DNA of 9,834 bases from Candidatus Woesearchaeota archaeon (GTDB taxonomy: Archaea; Nanobdellota; Nanobdellia; UBA10117), in the NCBI GenBank assembly GCA_023245115.1, contig JAHFKX010000024.1:1-9834 (forward strand), read 5' to 3'. Positions 1-4,807 of this stretch are shown here, piece by piece. Under the pieces are notes generated by a model that searched no databases, was not told where the DNA came from, and saw only the letters and a list, made by a program, of their open reading frames with translations. The first letter of the stretch is position 1. Each line of letters starts with the position of its first letter. A program made the translations under genes and the position numbers.

Positions 1-138
1 TATACTTCTGCATTCATACGCCATGCTAATACAAGAAGTATTGTCACACGGGTTGCAAGCATAGATGCTGCAGTAATACTTGCATTAAATGCAAAAACCA
101 AAGCGTATGCGTCCGCAGTTTTTGCGCGAAGAATTTAG
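1..138 (+). CDS. C-terminal end of an unidentified protein (cut by left edge)
   Basis: Frame 1 is open from the window edge for 45 codons and ends at TAG 136-138. Both other plus-strand frames and all minus frames in this stretch contain stops. The tail is rich in Ala, Ile, Val and Arg and ends in FARRI; I see no motif that identifies the family. The stop lies 7 nt before the convergent stop of the zinc-ribbon gene, the tight packing seen elsewhere in the window, which favours a real gene end. The start is outside the window, so the length and function are unknown. Confidence 0.5.
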   Translation, partial: YTSAFIRHANTRSIVTRVASIDAAVILALNAKTKAYASAVFARRI

Positions 139-145
139 AAATTTG

Positions 146-457
146 CTATGCTGCCTTTTTTCCCGGCCCTTTCTTTACCCACTTCGGCAAATCAATATCC
201 TTCTTGCAGGTATCGCATTGGAATCTGAACACTTCACCTGACTTGGATTTACCAGTGCGCTCATTCAAAATTTTTGCTTTCACGCGAGTGAAGGACTGCT
301 GCTTCTCCCCTGCATTTTTACAGAATGGGCAAGCATACTCTATATTTGCCAGCTCTTCGCCTTCAAACCGCCAGACCATCGCCCTGCCACCGTTTGGCAA
401 AGCCCTGCGTGTGAAATATGCCAGTTTATCATTCGCTATTGGTTTTCTTAACGCCAT
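146..457 (-). CDS. Small two-CxxC zinc-ribbon protein
   Basis: This 103-residue protein carries two CxxC knuckles, CPFC at residues 43-46 and CDTC at 81-84, about 35 residues apart, the spacing of a four-Cys zinc ribbon. The N-terminus includes LAYFTRR, and the C-terminus is Lys-rich (KKGPGKK), suggesting contact with nucleic acid. Small zinc ribbons of this kind are common in archaea and usually tied to translation or transcription, but the exact role is unknown. The start at 457 is supported by a TATA box centred 26 bp upstream, implying a leaderless mRNA. The gene is divergent from the JAMM gene, with which it shares that box, and convergent with the gene entering from the left edge. Confidence 0.75.
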   Translation of the reverse strand: MALRKPIANDKLAYFTRRALPNGGRAMVWRFEGEELANIEYACPFCKNAGEKQQSFTRVKAKILNERTGKSKSGEVFRFQCDTCKKDIDLPKWVKKGPGKKAA

Positions 458-478
458 AAAAAAATTAGCAAAACATAC

Positions 479-486
479 TTTTTAAA
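479..486. promoter_or_regulatory. Shared bidirectional TATA box
   Basis: TTTTTAAA on the plus strand (TTTAAAAA on the minus strand) contains the palindrome TTTAAA. Its centre lies about 26 bp from ATG 457 (minus, zinc ribbon) and about 26 bp from ATG 509 (plus, JAMM gene). Archaeal transcription starts about 25-27 bp from the TATA centre, so one box could fire both genes as leaderless transcripts. Confidence 0.6.
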
Positions 487-508
487 CGCTGCGGTGCCAA
501 CAAATTTA

Positions 509-1084
509 ATGGAGATCGATAATGATTTGATGGAGCTGGCCAGAACAGGCATAGATTTAGGCGACGAAGATGCCGGGAAACAAAAAAGAAACAAACTAAT
601 AATTACGGCACTCAGCCTCGTAATGCTCACTATTGTGACAATATATTTAGTGTTTGGCGGTAATAGCCTTAGCATTATTGAAGGTAGGCTTGCAAGCTCA
701 AAACTCGCACCGGATTTTTCAATAGATGCCGGAAACGGAAAAAAAGTAATTTTCGGAAATGGAACTTACGACGTGCTAAAAAAATTCTATCTTGCGGAAC
801 AAAAGAACGAATTCAAGGTTTGCCTGACTGGCCACAAAAATGGAAAAAACTATTTAGTCATTGGGCTCTACAAACCAAAAACAATCAGCCAAACTGTTGC
901 TGAGGTAACCGCAGAACTCTGCGACAGCAAAACAATAATATCACTGCATTCACACCCGTACGCGCATTGCATTTTTTCCGATGTAGATATAAATTCCTAT
1001 GAAACAGTCCGGAAGATAAATCCAGATGCAATCATTGGCCTGATGTGCGAAATTGATAGATTTGGGTTTTACGGCACAAATTGA
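509..1084 (+). CDS. Membrane-anchored JAMM/MPN+ metalloprotease-like protein
   Basis: From ATG 509 the protein has 191 residues. A charged N-terminus (KQKRNK at 24-29) precedes one hydrophobic segment at about 30-49. The rest resembles a JAMM (MPN+) domain: a candidate catalytic Glu-101 in EFKVCLTG, then HSHP at 147-150 followed by SDVD at 157-160. This gives the zinc ligands His-147, His-149 and Asp-160 plus Ser-157, the order of the JAMM isopeptidase motif. JAMM enzymes cleave isopeptide bonds to ubiquitin-like modifiers (SAMPs in archaea). The basic stretch before the membrane segment predicts N-in/C-out topology, which would put the catalytic domain outside; this is inference. A GTG at 494 in the same frame would add five residues. 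ATG 509 is preferred because it lies 26 bp from the TATA box. The gene ends just before the tRNA cluster. Confidence 0.72.
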   Translation: MEIDNDLMELARTGIDLGDEDAGKQKRNKLIITALSLVMLTIVTIYLVFGGNSLSIIEGRLASSKLAPDFSIDAGNGKKVIFGNGTYDVLKKFYLAEQKNEFKVCLTGHKNGKNYLVIGLYKPKTISQTVAEVTAELCDSKTIISLHSHPYAHCIFSDVDINSYETVRKINPDAIIGLMCEIDRFGFYGTN

Positions 1085-1088
1085 AATC

Positions 1089-1096
1089 TTTAAAAA
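1089..1096 (+). promoter_or_regulatory. TATA box of tRNA-Leu(CAG)
   Basis: TTTAAAAA is centred about 27 bp before the first base of the tRNA at 1120 and only 4 nt after the JAMM gene stop, placing transcription start at or next to the tRNA 5' end. Confidence 0.55.
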
Positions 1097-1119
1097 CAAC
1101 AAAACAAGCTTTAGGCTGT

Positions 1120-1246
1120 GCGGGGATAGCGAAGTCCATCGGATTGGAAATTCAAGTCTTTCAATCTATGGTCGAAACGGTCAAACGTGCTAGATTCAGA
1201 GTCTAGTGGCTTAGTGCCTTCGAAGGTTCGAATCCTTCTCCCCGCA
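1120..1246 (+). tRNA. tRNA-Leu(CAG) with a D-loop intron
   Basis: Acceptor GCGGGGA pairs with TCCCCGC (1239-1245), with discriminator A1246 and no encoded CCA. The anticodon stem is CTAGA/TCTAG with loop TTCAGAG, anticodon CAG at 1197-1199. A long variable arm (GGC/GCC) and the T-arm GAAGG/CCTTC follow, as in class II leucine tRNAs. The anticodon loop is uninterrupted, but the D-loop holds an extra ~42 nt, about 1135-1176. Removing it leaves a D-loop close to that of the neighbouring tRNA-Leu(TAA) and an 85-nt tRNA. The insertion folds: CCAT/ATGG, then GATTGGAA/TTTCAATC with a 9-nt loop. A relaxed bulge-helix-bulge is visible, with CGA/TCG flanked by 3-nt bulges AGT and AAA. The exact splice sites are uncertain by a few bases. 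Confidence 0.85.
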
Positions 1247-1251
1247 TAATC

Positions 1252-1259
1252 TTTTAAAT
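1252..1259 (+). promoter_or_regulatory. TATA box of the tRNA-Leu(TAA)/tRNA-Arg pair
   Basis: TTTTAAAT is centred about 27 bp before tRNA position 1 at 1283, so this pair can start independently of the upstream tRNA gene. Confidence 0.5.
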
Positions 1260-1282
1260 TGTGAAAAATTAGTATTTGTTAT

Positions 1283-1380
1283 GCAGGGGTACCCAAGCGG
1301 TCAAAGGGGATGGACTTAAGTCTGAAAGTAAGATATCCATTGGCTTAGTGCCTTCCAAGGTTCAAATCCTTGCCCCTGCA
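1283..1380 (+). tRNA. tRNA-Leu(TAA) with a canonical 37/38 intron
   Basis: Acceptor GCAGGGG pairs with CCCCTGC (1373-1379), with discriminator A1380 and no encoded CCA. The D-stem is CCC/GGG, the anticodon stem ATGGA/TCCAT, and the long variable arm GGC/GCC. The anticodon TAA is at 1317-1319. A 14-nt intron lies at 1321-1334, after base 37. It forms a textbook bulge-helix-bulge: central helix CTTA/TAAG, 5' bulge AG^T and 3' bulge AT^A, so the splice sites are well defined. The mature tRNA is 84 nt. Only 3 nt separate it from tRNA-Arg downstream, so the two are almost certainly co-transcribed. Confidence 0.93.
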
Positions 1381-1383
1381 TAC

Positions 1384-1498
1384 GGGCGCTTAGCTCAGTT
1401 TGGATAGCGCAGACAAAGTCCGCGGATTTGGTCTGTTGCCCAAATAGAGCGATCGGCTTCGGACCGATAGGTCGAGGGTTCAAATCCTTCAGCGCCCG
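1384..1498 (+). tRNA. tRNA-Arg(TCG) with a D-arm intron
   Basis: Acceptor GGGCGCT pairs with AGCGCCC (1491-1497), with discriminator G1498. The anticodon stem ATCGG/CCGAT encloses CTTCGGA, anticodon TCG at 1459-1461. The T-arm is GAGGG/CCTTC. The D-arm is split: GCTCAGTTTGGATA is followed by about 40 extra nt (near 1407-1446) before the second D-stem half GAGC at 1447-1450. Excision restores a standard 75-nt tRNA. TTTGG of the D-loop pairs with CCAAA at the insert's 3' end, with 3-nt bulges on either side, as expected of a bulge-helix-bulge. Inside, CAGAC/GTCTG and CAAA/TTTG form a hairpin. A direct ATAG at both junctions leaves the exact cut ambiguous by up to 3-4 bases. Confidence 0.88.
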
Positions 1499-1505
1499 CT
1501 TAACA

Positions 1506-1513
1506 TTTTTAAA
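1506..1513 (+). promoter_or_regulatory. TATA box of tRNA-Glu
   Basis: TTTTTAAA is centred about 27 bp before tRNA-Glu position 1 at 1537, the same geometry as at the two other tRNA promoters in the cluster. Confidence 0.55.
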
Positions 1514-1536
1514 CCAATGTAGCGCCATTAATTTGT

Positions 1537-1728
1537 GCTCCCGTCGTCTAGGGACCGCAAAATCGGTCCACGCTTTCAGCGAGTACGGTCTTCGACCGTA
1601 TGCACTCTGGCGGAAAGGCCGATAAACGGTCGGAAAACCCGGTCAAGGATAGGGGATTCTCGATCCCTTGGCGCGAGTTCAAAGCGATAGCTGAAAATTC
1701 AGTTATTGTGATTTTCTCGCCGGGAGCA
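1537..1728 (+). tRNA. tRNA-Glu(CTC) with two non-canonical introns
   Basis: Acceptor GCTCCCG pairs with CGGGAGC (1721-1727), with discriminator A1728. The anticodon stem GGGGA/TCCCT encloses TTCTCGA, anticodon CTC at 1659-1661, with no intron there. The D-stem halves are GTCT (1546-1549) and GGAT (1647-1650); about 85-90 extra nt, near 1552-1640, sit in the D-loop. That insert holds GGACCG/CGGTCC, a CGCT/AGCG mini-stem and TACGGTC/GACCGTA. The T-stem GCGAG (1673-1677) and CTCGC (1716-1720) enclose TTCAAA, then about 31 nt (near 1684-1714), then T. This second insert folds as ATAGCTGA/TCAGTTAT. Removing both leaves a plausible ~72-nt tRNA. Splice sites are approximate, and the D-loop insert could be two tandem introns. 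Confidence 0.85.
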
Positions 1729-1729
1729 C

Positions 1730-2185
1730 CTACTTGGAATTTCTAATCTTTTCGGCCAGCTCATTCAACTCAGCTATATTTGCCTTCGGGCCATGCAGGC
1801 TCGTCACATAGCCAGCGTACTTCTCAAAGAAAACCTCTTTTGGTGCAACCACCGGCTCGAACTTCTCAGTCTTTTTGTGATAAAGCGGGTAAAGCTTAAT
1901 ATGCGCGTGATCGACCTCCATACCTTCCATCACTGCTGCAGTCCTTATTGCGCCAAGTGCTTTATCTAGAAGCCTGCCAGCCATCTTGGCCGCCAAAAGA
2001 AGTTTAGTAAAATTCTCGTCGTCAATATCAAATACATAGCTAGACAAATGTTTCTTTGGAATTACTAAGGCCTGCCCCTTTACATTCGGAAAAATATCCA
2101 GTATCGCAATGTGCCCACTGTCCTCCCAAATCTTCGAACTAGGGATTTCTCCTTTTACGATTTTACAGAAGATACAGTCTGCCAT
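1730..2185 (-). CDS. HIT-family nucleotide-binding protein
   Basis: HIT proteins hydrolyse or transfer nucleoside phosphoramidates, dinucleoside polyphosphates or adenylates. This 151-residue member starts MADCIFCKI, with the CxxC (4, 7) typical of zinc-binding Hint-like proteins, and has VIPKKH at about 41-46. The active-site motif is DHAHIKLYP at 92-100: the first two His of the usual HxHxH are present (93, 95), the second being the catalytic position, but the third is Lys-97. It is the last gene of a minus-strand operon. Its ATG overlaps the GNAT stop by one base (TAATG), and GGTGA lies 4 nt upstream of the start as a Shine-Dalgarno site. Its stop lies 1 nt from the 3' end of the convergent tRNA-Glu. 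The substrate is unknown. Confidence 0.88.
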   Translation of the reverse strand: MADCIFCKIVKGEIPSSKIWEDSGHIAILDIFPNVKGQALVIPKKHLSSYVFDIDDENFTKLLLAAKMAGRLLDKALGAIRTAAVMEGMEVDHAHIKLYPLYHKKTEKFEPVVAPKEVFFEKYAGYVTSLHGPKANIAELNELAEKIRNSK

Positions 2186-2652
2186 TATTTCACCGTCTTT
2201 GAAAAAAATACGTAATCTTCCCCTTCACCCTGCGAATCCGCTATTTTGCCACAATATTTGAAACCAAGCTTTTCGTGAAACTTAACCGATTCTTTATTTT
2301 TAGGCCAAGTGTTTGAAAAAACTCTTCGCATGCCCTTGGCTTTTGCTAATTTTAACGCCCTTTGAACTAGTTTTCTGCCTACGCTTTTTCTGCGATACCC
2401 CTGAAGTATGACCACATTTTCCAGGAATAAAGATTTGAAAAAGATTTGTGGGTGACAATGGAATGAGCACATGCCAACTGGTTTTTTGCCATCAAAGGCC
2501 AGCAAAACTTCCCCATGTTCGATTCTGTTTTTATTCAAAAAATTTAGAAAATAGTAAAATATTTCAGTCTTATTATATTCTTCAAAACCCTTGGCATACA
2601 TTTTTCTAACTGTTTTAATTTCGCCCCGTTTAGCAAATCTTATTTCTATCAT
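2185..2652 (-). CDS. GNAT-family N-acetyltransferase
   Basis: This 155-residue protein has the GNAT fold signature: QGYRRKSVG at 84-92 matches the acetyl-CoA pyrophosphate loop (Q/RxxGxG/A) at the start of helix 3, and FHEKLGFKYCG at about 125-135 is the typical motif B region with LGF. GNAT enzymes transfer acetyl groups from acetyl-CoA to amines on proteins, amino acids or small molecules; nothing here defines the acceptor. The start overlaps the AsnRS stop by 4 nt (ATGA) and the stop overlaps the HIT start, so translation is probably coupled within the AsnRS operon. A functional link to tRNA-Asn charging is possible but unsupported. Confidence 0.87.
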   Translation of the reverse strand: MIEIRFAKRGEIKTVRKMYAKGFEEYNKTEIFYYFLNFLNKNRIEHGEVLLAFDGKKPVGMCSFHCHPQIFFKSLFLENVVILQGYRRKSVGRKLVQRALKLAKAKGMRRVFSNTWPKNKESVKFHEKLGFKYCGKIADSQGEGEDYVFFSKTVK

Positions 2653-3938
2653 GGTGTCAGCCTGTCCATCGCCCTCGGAAATGGAATCGTATCAAAAATA
2701 TGCTCTGCCTTTGTCAGCCACATTACCAAACGCTCTACTCCAAGGCCAAAGCCTGCGTGAGGAACGGAGCCAAATTTGCGCAAGTCCATGTACCAAGCGT
2801 AATCTTCCTTTTTTAGCTTGAACAATTTCAGCGAATCTTCCAGCTCTTTTGAGTCCTCAATTCTGGAGCTTCCGCCAGTGGTCTCGCCGACGCCCGGAAT
2901 TAACAAATCTGCGGCAAGAACAACCTTCTTGTCCTTAGGATCAACTTTCATGTAGAACGCTTTCATCTCGCGCAGAAAATGCGTGAGGAAGACTGGCTTT
3001 CCTACGTCTGCAACTAATTTTCTTTCGTCTTCATCTGTTAAATCATATCCGGATTTTTTTCCAAGCCTCTTAATTGCTTCTGCATATTTCATTCTCGCAA
3101 ATGGTGTTTTTAATTCCAACAGTTCCTTAGTGTCACGGCCGAGCTCTTTCAACTGGCGCGCGCATTTCTTCGCAACATAATGCGCAACAAACACAATTAG
3201 CTCTTCCTCAAATTTAAGCAAATCTTCAAATGACATCCACGCGGTTTCCATCTCGTGATGCCAGTATTCTGCAAGATGCCTTCTCGTTCGTGATTTTTCT
3301 GCGCGGAAGCTTGGGGCGATGCAATATATTTTTTCCAGCGCAAAAATCATCGCTTCTGCGTAGAGTTGCCAGCTTTGCGTTAAGTATGCTTTTCTATCAA
3401 AATATTTTACCTCAAACAACGTTGAACCGCCCTCTGACGCTGCGCTAGTGAAACTCGGGCTTTGGACTTCAAAATATCCGCGTTCCGCATAGAATTTATG
3501 AATTGCTTCGAACACAGCAGAACGAACTTCTAAAACTAATGTCATTTTTCTGCTCCTTAGCCAAAGATGCCTTACTTCTCGGAGGAATTCTTCTGACAAA
3601 TCTTTTGTTATTGGGAATCTTTCTGCTAGGCCAACTATTTCTAAATCCTCAGCTTGCAGTTCAAATCCTGTTGGCGCGCGTTTATCCTCGCGGATTTTTC
3701 CAGTCAGCGTACAGGAAGACTCCATTGAAATCTTAAGCGCGTCCTCCCAGACTTTCTTGCTGACTGATTCTTTTTTCACGACTGCCTGAATAATGTCTGA
3801 GCTATCCCGCACGATAATGAAAACCATTTCCTTCTGATCGCGCTTGCGGTAAACCCAGCCGTGGATATGGACTGTCTTGCCTTCGAGACTTTTATCCAGC
3901 ACTGCGCTTATTTCTTTGTATTCGATTTCTTTTTTCAT
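2649..3938 (-). CDS. asnS: Asparaginyl-tRNA synthetase, archaeal type
   Basis: This cytosolic class IIb synthetase charges tRNA-Asn with asparagine and ATP. The 429-residue chain begins with an OB-fold anticodon-binding domain (about 20-105; VHIHGWVYRKRD), followed by the class II core. Motif 2 contains FRAE at 211-214 and RRHLAEYWHHE. Motif 3 is GFGLGVERL at 396-404. LLIPGVGETTGGSSR (about 345-359) has the GGS form of AsnRS; AspRS usually has GGQR there, so Asn specificity is preferred. Its presence implies direct asparaginylation rather than only the transamidation route. GAGGT at 3948-3952 is a Shine-Dalgarno site 9 nt before ATG 3938. The preceding gene ends 1 nt upstream and the GNAT gene overlaps downstream. 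tRNA-Asn itself lies on the same strand 525 nt upstream of the start. Confidence 0.93.
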   Translation of the reverse strand: MKKEIEYKEISAVLDKSLEGKTVHIHGWVYRKRDQKEMVFIIVRDSSDIIQAVVKKESVSKKVWEDALKISMESSCTLTGKIREDKRAPTGFELQAEDLEIVGLAERFPITKDLSEEFLREVRHLWLRSRKMTLVLEVRSAVFEAIHKFYAERGYFEVQSPSFTSAASEGGSTLFEVKYFDRKAYLTQSWQLYAEAMIFALEKIYCIAPSFRAEKSRTRRHLAEYWHHEMETAWMSFEDLLKFEEELIVFVAHYVAKKCARQLKELGRDTKELLELKTPFARMKYAEAIKRLGKKSGYDLTDEDERKLVADVGKPVFLTHFLREMKAFYMKVDPKDKKVVLAADLLIPGVGETTGGSSRIEDSKELEDSLKLFKLKKEDYAWYMDLRKFGSVPHAGFGLGVERLVMWLTKAEHIFDTIPFPRAMDRLTP

Positions 3939-3939
3939 T

Positions 3940-4410
3940 TTATTCGTACCTCAGTAATATTTCAAGCTCCGATGCCTGTTGCTTTCGTTCTGTGGGCTGA
4001 ATGTAGCAGGTAACGTAAGGAAACTCCTGTTCAAATTTCCTTCTGCGTGGCTCTAAGACTAAATACTTTAAACCGCCCATCGCTCCGCTCGCCATTATTT
4101 TTGCGGGCGGTGTTTCCCTGAGCCACACTGCTAAGGCACACCTCGGATCTAAAGTTAAGCCAGCAACGAAATGATTTGTTTGTGAAGCGTAAGCCAGAAA
4201 CCATGCATGAGTGTCATCGGGCTTGATGGGCCTAAAATAATCCACATGGCCGCTCGCGGCAAAAAATCCGCCCCTACCTTGCAGCTTTACACTAAATGCA
4301 AGCGTTTCTCCTTCTTTTATTTTTCCTAATAAATACTCCTTGCTATGTGTTTGACTAGTATGCAGCACATATGCGCATCTACTTTCCACATCTTTTTGTT
4401 TTAATTTCAT
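3940..4410 (-). CDS. Unknown protein, first gene of the AsnRS operon
   Basis: I do not recognise this family. From ATG 4410 it has 156 residues and is soluble, with no signal peptide or membrane segment. It shows GRGGFFAASGHVDYFRP in the first half and ASGAMGGLKYLVLEPRRRKF in the second, with few Cys. The mix of Gly-rich turns and alternating hydrophobics suggests a mainly beta fold. A GTG at 4419 would add three residues, but it lies inside GGGGTGA, which reads as a Shine-Dalgarno site 5 nt before ATG 4410. The stop is 1 nt from the AsnRS start (TAA-A-ATG), so the two are co-transcribed. It sits between tRNA-Asn and AsnRS. A role in asparagine or tRNA-Asn metabolism is a guess from position only. 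Confidence 0.65.
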   Translation of the reverse strand: MKLKQKDVESRCAYVLHTSQTHSKEYLLGKIKEGETLAFSVKLQGRGGFFAASGHVDYFRPIKPDDTHAWFLAYASQTNHFVAGLTLDPRCALAVWLRETPPAKIMASGAMGGLKYLVLEPRRRKFEQEFPYVTCYIQPTERKQQASELEILLRYE

Positions 4411-4434
4411 ATTATTCACCCCTTATACTATTTC

Positions 4435-4446
4435 ATATTTAATAAA
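4435..4446 (-). promoter_or_regulatory. TATA-like box upstream of the AsnRS operon
   Basis: Minus-strand TTTATTAAATAT is centred about 31 bp before ATG 4410, predicting a start near 4415 and a leader of a few bases. It is in the spacer after tRNA-Asn, so the operon may fire alone or by read-through from the tRNA. Confidence 0.4.
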
Positions 4447-4462
4447 CTATGCGGCTATTAGG

Positions 4463-4637
4463 CGCCCGAGCAAGGATTCGAACCTTGAGCCTCCCGATAT
4501 CTTATCCATGAGCAACCAAAGCTTTGCGACATTGTAAATGTCGCCGCCTTTCTTTTGGGGTTGCTCCAGACCTTTTCTTTCGCGAAAGAAAAGGGAAGGA
4601 GTAACAGTCAGGCGCTCCACCGTTGAGCTACTCGGGC
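4463..4637 (-). tRNA. tRNA-Asn(GTT) with a 103-nt intron
   Basis: On the minus strand the acceptor GCCCGAG (4637-4631) pairs with CTCGGGC (4470-4464). The D-stem is GCTC/GAGC, the anticodon stem CCTGA/TCGGG, and the T-arm CAAGG/CCTTG. CCA is not encoded. The anticodon loop rebuilds as CTGTTAA, the usual Asn loop, with anticodon GTT at 4605-4603. The intron occupies 4499-4601, the canonical 37/38 site. Its 3' end TAAGAT^A is identical to that of tRNA-Leu(TAA), though the central helix is weaker, with only two good pairs. Inside are a 12-bp perfect hairpin (4571-4594), a GAGCAACC/GGTTGCTC stem (4510-4517 with 4559-4566) and a GCGACATT/AATGTCGC hairpin (4526-4544). A37, the expected t6A site, abuts the splice junction. 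Confidence 0.88.
4571..4594. repeat. 24-bp perfect palindrome in the tRNA-Asn intron
   Basis: CCTTTTCTTTCG is followed directly by its exact reverse complement. In the precursor RNA it would make a long, nearly loop-less hairpin closed through UCGCGA. It lies wholly within the intron. Confidence 0.9.
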
Positions 4638-4657
4638 AAATGTGAGAGAAAAATAAC

Positions 4658-4666
4658 TATTAATAA
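4658..4666 (-). promoter_or_regulatory. TATA-like box of tRNA-Asn
   Basis: The minus strand reads TTATTAATA, centred about 25 bp before tRNA position 1 at 4637. It is A/T-rich but further from the TTTAAA form seen elsewhere. Confidence 0.4.
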
Positions 4667-4713
4667 CAGAAACACAACCAATAAATAAGATAATTTGAGC
4701 TAATAAAGAGAAT

Positions 4714-4746
4714 CTAACAATTCCGGCAACCACAGGTTTTTGCCAT
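4714..4746 (-). CDS. Candidate leaderless 10-residue Cys-rich micro-ORF
   Basis: ATG 4746 opens a ten-codon frame, MAKTCGCRNC, ending at TAG 4714-4716. It is supported by a palindromic TATA box (ATTTAAAT) centred 26.5 bp upstream, the leaderless spacing found at most other genes here. The peptide has three Cys (CGCRNC). It is on the same strand as tRNA-Asn and the AsnRS operon, and 61 nt beyond the stop of a gene whose own tail is Cys-rich. It may be a real micropeptide, a leader peptide of a longer transcript into tRNA-Asn, or chance. The length is too short for coding statistics. Confidence 0.3.
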   Translation of the reverse strand: MAKTCGCRNC

Positions 4747-4768
4747 GAAAGTACTTAACTACAGAGGT

Positions 4769-4776
4769 ATTTAAAT
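4769..4776 (-). promoter_or_regulatory. Palindromic TATA box of the micro-ORF
   Basis: ATTTAAAT is fully palindromic and centred 26.5 bp from ATG 4746. Nothing plausible starts at the matching distance on the plus strand. It implies a transcript starting at or near 4746 that could run through tRNA-Asn. Confidence 0.4.
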
Positions 4777-4807
4777 GTTTTGGTAGTGTATTATAGAGTA
4801 AACAAAA

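Noticed and set aside
1316..1625. Open frames of 65-70 codons on both strands across the tRNA cluster
   Set aside because: They run through tRNA sequences with clear cloverleaf pairing and have no promoter of their own.
4499..4601. C/D guide RNA inside the tRNA-Asn intron, as in archaeal tRNA-Trp
   Set aside because: No RTGATGA or CTGA boxes are present on the transcribed strand.
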